A DNA stretch of 64,000 nucleotides from Enterovibrio sp051650965 (GTDB lineage: Bacteria > Pseudomonadota > Gammaproteobacteria > Enterobacterales > Vibrionaceae): assembly GCA_051650965.1 (NCBI GenBank), contig JBOFRL010000018.1, forward strand, positions 17,369 to 81,368. Direction: 5' to 3'. The notes beneath the pieces are model-generated. The model had not been told where the DNA came from. It saw only the letters and a program-made list of their open reading frames with translations, and made no database searches. Position 1 is the stretch's first letter; each line of letters begins with the position of its first letter. Made by a program: the position numbers and the translations under genes. Shown in pieces: positions 60,925 through 64,000 of this stretch.

Positions 60925-61413
60925 ATGGGGCATGGGATCACAGATAAAACACCAGCAAAAGTTCTTGGCTGGTGCGAATGGGCCAAATTACCTGAGCTTG
61001 GAATTTTGGCGCTCAAAGCCAAAGTTGACACCGGCGCAAAAACGTCATCATTGCACGCAACGCAGATCGAAGAGTTTCAACGTGATGGGGAAACGTGGGT
61101 GAAGTTTTTCACGCAATGTCAGGCAAATTCTACGCAAAATCTGCGTAGTTGCTGTGCAAAATTGCATGATCGCCGCCAAATTCGCAGCTCCAATGGGCAG
61201 GCTTCATATCGTTATGTGATCACTACCCCCATTATTGTAGATAACACCATGTTTTCAATAGAAGTTTCTCTTTCGCAGCGCGACAACATGCGCTTTAAAA
61301 TGCTGCTCGGGCGCAGCGCCTTAGCCGGCCGCTTCTTTGTTGACGCCAGCCGCTGCTACCTTGGCACGCCGCCCAAGCACGCCAGCGAAATCACCCACGA
61401 GCTTAACCGATGA
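60925..61413 (+). CDS. RimB-like retropepsin-fold peptidase (ATP-dependent zinc protease family)
   Basis: A 162-residue protein of the DUF785/Zn-protease family (retropepsin-like fold). The key motif KAKVDTGAKTSSLHA carries the Asp-Thr-Gly aspartyl-protease signature, and LLGRSALAGRFFVD near the C-terminus is characteristic. In Pseudomonas the homologue RimB works with RimK, the poly-glutamate ligase of ribosomal protein S6, trimming or regulating the tails. Here the stop overlaps the rimK start (ATGA), indicating the same partnership. An AAGGA-type ribosome binding site precedes the start. It has no signal peptide. Confidence 0.85.
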   Translation: MGHGITDKTPAKVLGWCEWAKLPELGILALKAKVDTGAKTSSLHATQIEEFQRDGETWVKFFTQCQANSTQNLRSCCAKLHDRRQIRSSNGQASYRYVITTPIIVDNTMFSIEVSLSQRDNMRFKMLLGRSALAGRFFVDASRCYLGTPPKHASEITHELNR

Positions 61414-62285
61414 AAATAGGGATCCTTTCGCGTGACGCCACGCTCTATTCGACTCAGCGCCTGATCAACGCTTGCCAGCAGCGCGGCCACCGCTATCAGC
61501 TTATCGATGTGCTCGCATGCCAGCTTGAGCTTGGCAGTGACGCTTTGGTGCAGCAAAATGGGAAAAGCCTGCAAGGATTTGATGCCATCATCCCGCGGAT
61601 CGGGACGCAGCTGACCCTGCTAGGCTGCGCGGTGCTGCGCCAGTTTGAGCAGCAACAGATCTTTAGCCTCAATAGCGCGCAAGCCATCGGCACGGCGCGT
61701 AATAAATTGCATGCATTACAAAAACTTAGCCAAAATGGCATCGCCATTCCCAAAACAGTTATCGCCAGCCGCGCGTTTGAGCTAGAAAAATTGCTGCAGC
61801 GCGTCGACGGCCCGCCGGTCGTGATCAAACTGCTCGAAGGCAGCCAAGGAATTGGCGTAGCGCTAGCAGAAAGCGTGGCAGCGGCGACCAGCACCCTTGA
61901 GACCTTTATGGGACTTAAGATCGACGTTTTGATCCAAGAGTACATCAAAGAGGCCAATGGCGCGGATCTGCGCTGTTTTGTGCTCGGCGGACAAGTTGTT
62001 GCGGCCATGCAGCGCCAAGCTAAGGCGGGCGAGTTTCGCGCTAATTTGCACCGCGGCGGCTCAACGCAAGCAGCAGCGCTCTCTTCACAAGAAAAAGCTG
62101 TCGCGGTTGCTGCGGTTAACGCGTTAGGGCTGCAAGTGGCCGGTGTGGACATTTTGCGCTCGGCGCGCGGCCCTTTGGTGCTCGAAGTCAACGCGTCTCC
62201 AGGGCTTGAAGGCATTGAAAAAGCGTGCGGCCTTGATATTGCCGGCATGATGATTGCGCATATTGAGCAACAAGTTAGCGCATAA
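61410..62285 (+). CDS. rimK: Ribosomal protein S6 glutamate ligase RimK
   Basis: An ATP-grasp ligase adding Glu residues to the C-terminus of S6, affecting translation and host or environment adaptation in some species. The 291-residue protein (E. coli 300) has MKIGILSRDATLYSTQRLI, IPRIGTQLTLLGCAVLRQFE, VVIKLLEGSQGIGVALAES, FIxEAxGxDLRCFVLG-type residues (YIKEANGADLRCFVLGG) and the C-terminal VLEVNASPGLEGIE. It is translationally coupled to the RimB-like gene and precedes a tiny hydrophobic gene. Confidence 0.95.
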   Translation: MKIGILSRDATLYSTQRLINACQQRGHRYQLIDVLACQLELGSDALVQQNGKSLQGFDAIIPRIGTQLTLLGCAVLRQFEQQQIFSLNSAQAIGTARNKLHALQKLSQNGIAIPKTVIASRAFELEKLLQRVDGPPVVIKLLEGSQGIGVALAESVAAATSTLETFMGLKIDVLIQEYIKEANGADLRCFVLGGQVVAAMQRQAKAGEFRANLHRGGSTQAAALSSQEKAVAVAAVNALGLQVAGVDILRSARGPLVLEVNASPGLEGIEKACGLDIAGMMIAHIEQQVSA

Positions 62286-62311
62286 ATTTCAATAAAATTA
62301 ACGAGGCAGTT

Positions 62312-62575
62312 ATGAAAAACATAAAAAACGATAGCGATCTGCAACCTGTATCAAAAGTGATCGTAGTTAATCTCATCATGGGATTTTTTAACCTCACTAT
62401 GGCTTGTTTTAACCTTATCGGTACTTGTTTTAAACTTATTCAGCTCGTTTTTACACTTATCCTGCGCGGTATCCCACTGTTACTTCTAAAAACTCAGCTT
62501 TTGTTTATGAAAACCAAACTTTTTCGCAAGCTGTCTGTGAAGTATCATCAAGCCAAAAGCAATTTTTCCGCTTAA
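62312..62575 (+). CDS. Small hydrophobic protein of unknown function
   Basis: An 87-residue protein starting at 62312 after a GAGG ribosome binding site. A polar N-terminus (1-14) precedes a strongly hydrophobic stretch (about 15-68) with an internal near-repeat (FFNLTMACFNLIG / TCFKLIQLVFTLI), then a basic tail (KTKLFRKLSVKYHQAK). One or two membrane segments with the basic tail in the cytoplasm are likely. I do not recognise it. It lies 26 bases after rimK and is probably cotranscribed. Confidence 0.6.
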   Translation: MKNIKNDSDLQPVSKVIVVNLIMGFFNLTMACFNLIGTCFKLIQLVFTLILRGIPLLLLKTQLLFMKTKLFRKLSVKYHQAKSNFSA

Positions 62576-62700
62576 ATTAACAGATAAAAAATAAACAAAA
62601 GCCGCCAAAATGTGGGATCAAGACGCCGCGCTTTGGCAGCTTTGCGCATGGCGCGATCGGCGCGTATAATGCGGCCAATTTTCTTGATTGAGCAGTAACG

Positions 62701-63960
62701 ATGGCTGTTGAAATTTTTGATCCAAACCAGACACAAAACCCCACTCCTCGCACAAGCGTCACTGAAGGTGAAATGATCACCCTGCCTGCGGCAACAAGCC
62801 CTAAAATCGGTTTTGTTTCGCTCGGCTGCCCGAAAAATTTGGTCGACTCTGAGCGCATTTTGACGCAGCTGCGTACCGAAGGCTATAAAATTGTTAACAC
62901 TTATCAAGATGCGCAAGTGGTGATCGTCAACACCTGTGGCTTTATTGAAACGGCGGTGCAAGAGTCGCTGGACGCCATCGGCGAAGCGCTAGTTGAAAAC
63001 GGCAAGGTGATTGTCACCGGCTGTCTTGGCGCGCGTGAAGATGAAATTCGCGAGGTGCACCCCAACGTGCTGGCGATCAGCGGCCCTCACGCCTATGAAA
63101 ACGTGCTTTCCCACGTGCATCAATTTGTTGAAAAACCGGCGCACGATCCCTTCACCAGCCTCGTGCCAGATCATGGCGTTAAGCTGACGCCGAAGCATTT
63201 TGCCTATCTTAAAATTTCGGAAGGGTGCGACCACCGCTGCAGCTTTTGCATCATCCCGTCACTGCGCGGGCCGCTAGAAAGCCGTCCGATCGGCGAAATT
63301 TTATCGGAAGCAAAACGCCTGAAAGAGGCGGGCGTAAAAGAGCTGCTGGTGATCAGCCAAGATACCAGCGCGTACGGCGCCGATCTCAAGCACGCGATGG
63401 GCTTTGCCGATGGAATGCCTATCAAGCAGCACCTCACCGCCTTATCCAAAGCGCTTGCAAAACTTGGGATCTGGGTGCGCCTGCACTACGTCTACCCTTA
63501 CCCGCACGTTGACGAGCTGCTGCCGTTAATGGCCGAAGGCGCCATTTTGCCTTACCTCGACATCCCTTTTCAGCATGCAAGTCCGCGCATTTTAAAACTG
63601 ATGCGCCGCCCAGGCCGCGCTGAAAAATTGCTCGAGCAAATTGAAGCGTGGCGCGCTATCTGCCCGCAGCTTGTGATCCGCTCGACCTTCATTGTCGGCT
63701 TCCCTGGTGAAACGGAAGAAGATTTTGAGCTGCTGCTAACGTGGCTGCAAAAGGCTAAGCTTGAGCGCGTCGGCTGCTTTGCCTACTCGCCTGTCGATGG
63801 CGCTAGCGCTAACGAGCTTGCCGATCCAGTTCCTGATGAAATCAAGCAGCAGCGTTTAGAGCCGACATCCCGCACCTGTTTTTGGATTTATTTCTACACA
63901 TGGCGTTTAAACAACTCAGCATCTAATTTAAGAGTAAATCTGCCGATACTGTTCGCCTAA
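62701..63960 (+). CDS. rimO: Ribosomal protein S12 methylthiotransferase RimO, C-terminally truncated
   Basis: RimO is a radical-SAM enzyme adding a methylthio group to the conserved Asp of ribosomal protein S12. Seen: the MTTase N-domain (VSLGCPKNLVDSE), the radical-SAM cluster Cys-x3-Cys-x2-Cys (SEGCDHRCSFCII), DIPFQHASPRILKLMRRPGR and FIVGFPGETEEDFE. Homology holds to about residue 388 (EIKQQRLE, near 63864). The following 31 residues (PTSRTCFW to the end) match nothing in RimO, and the C-terminal TRAM domain that binds S12 is missing. The other two frames downstream do not restore it. The product (419 versus about 441 residues) is probably inactive or impaired: a broken gene or a rearrangement junction. 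Confidence 0.88.
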   Translation: MAVEIFDPNQTQNPTPRTSVTEGEMITLPAATSPKIGFVSLGCPKNLVDSERILTQLRTEGYKIVNTYQDAQVVIVNTCGFIETAVQESLDAIGEALVENGKVIVTGCLGAREDEIREVHPNVLAISGPHAYENVLSHVHQFVEKPAHDPFTSLVPDHGVKLTPKHFAYLKISEGCDHRCSFCIIPSLRGPLESRPIGEILSEAKRLKEAGVKELLVISQDTSAYGADLKHAMGFADGMPIKQHLTALSKALAKLGIWVRLHYVYPYPHVDELLPLMAEGAILPYLDIPFQHASPRILKLMRRPGRAEKLLEQIEAWRAICPQLVIRSTFIVGFPGETEEDFELLLTWLQKAKLERVGCFAYSPVDGASANELADPVPDEIKQQRLEPTSRTCFWIYFYTWRLNNSASNLRVNLPILFA

Positions 63961-64000
63961 CACGTCGATAATGGTCTGCTGGTCGGCCGTAAGCCCCGTC
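63928..64000 (-). CDS. C-terminal end of an unidentified minus-strand protein (partial)
   Basis: On the minus strand an open frame enters from the window edge and stops at 63928-63930. The visible 23 residues, TGLTADQQTIIDVLGEQYRQIYS, have a helical look typical of a real C-terminus, but they are too few to identify. It overlaps the non-homologous tail of rimO, supporting a junction with foreign or rearranged sequence there. Confidence 0.45.
   Translation of the reverse strand, partial: TGLTADQQTIIDVLGEQYRQIYS

Overview
This 64-kb window is a stretch of bacterial chromosome, densely coded on both strands. Gene content points to a facultatively anaerobic gammaproteobacterium from the Enterobacterales/Vibrionales/Aeromonadales/Alteromonadales side of the class. 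Supporting signs are the thrS-infC-rpmI-rplT operon with an AUU-initiated infC, a short 92-residue ribosomal protein L25, the neighbour pairs rsuA-bcr and pncB/pepN, the fruBKA phosphotransferase operon, class III ribonucleotide reductase (nrdDG), ahpCF, HrpA, TmcA, MiaE, YbiT and RimK/RimO. A carboxy(nor)spermidine pathway, DUF2835, DUF368, DUF3332 and two large secreted chitinases recall Vibrio, Shewanella and Aeromonas. I cannot name the genus. I see no rRNA, tRNA, CRISPR array, insertion sequence or prophage.

Layout: 1-4 kb holds miaE (minus) and a ChiA-type chitinase. 4.1-7.4 kb holds the translation operon, with a recognisable tRNA-Thr-like operator ahead of thrS. 7.5-11.2 kb holds a 1215-residue multi-repeat protein where pheST usually sits. 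11.3-15.4 kb holds a DUF2786 gene, rplY, rsuA-bcr and an orphan lipoprotein. 15.7-19.5 kb is fruBKA. 19.6-30.9 kb holds pncB, pepN, DUF2835, btuCD, hrpA and ddl. 31.1-35.5 kb holds a second chitinase and a DUF368 lipid-carrier transporter. 35.9-40.9 kb holds nrdDG and ahpCF. 41-49.5 kb holds an SbmA-like transporter, photolyase, a periplasmic AstE-like enzyme, a degenerate SDR, a chalcone-isomerase-like protein, ybiT and DUF3332. 49.6-57.7 kb holds tmcA, a second giant orphan protein (1081 aa), nagZ and lysC. 58.4-64 kb holds the carboxy(nor)spermidine genes, a RimB/RimK pair, a tiny hydrophobic protein, a C-terminally truncated rimO and the end of an unknown minus-strand gene.

The most interesting object is the 1215-residue protein. 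By eye it contains four diverged copies of a papain-like cysteine-hydrolase module. Three keep Cys, His and Asp/Asn at near-constant spacing (Cys +92 to +94 to His, then +17 to Asp/Asn). The second copy has lost all three. Between copies 1 and 2 lies a near-consensus ubiquitin-interacting motif. Together with a Ser/Thr/Pro-rich N-terminus, no signal peptide and an acidic tail, this suggests a secreted effector acting on ubiquitin or a related modifier in a eukaryotic host. That reading is inference. The 1081-residue protein has a similar architecture (basic/Ser-rich N-terminus, helical domains, Pro/Gln linkers) but no recognisable domain.

Functional themes: chitin use (two chitinases), peptidoglycan recycling and cell-wall carrier traffic (nagZ, ddl, DUF368), redox and anaerobic metabolism (nrdDG, ahpCF), and an aspartate-semialdehyde link from lysC to triamine synthesis.
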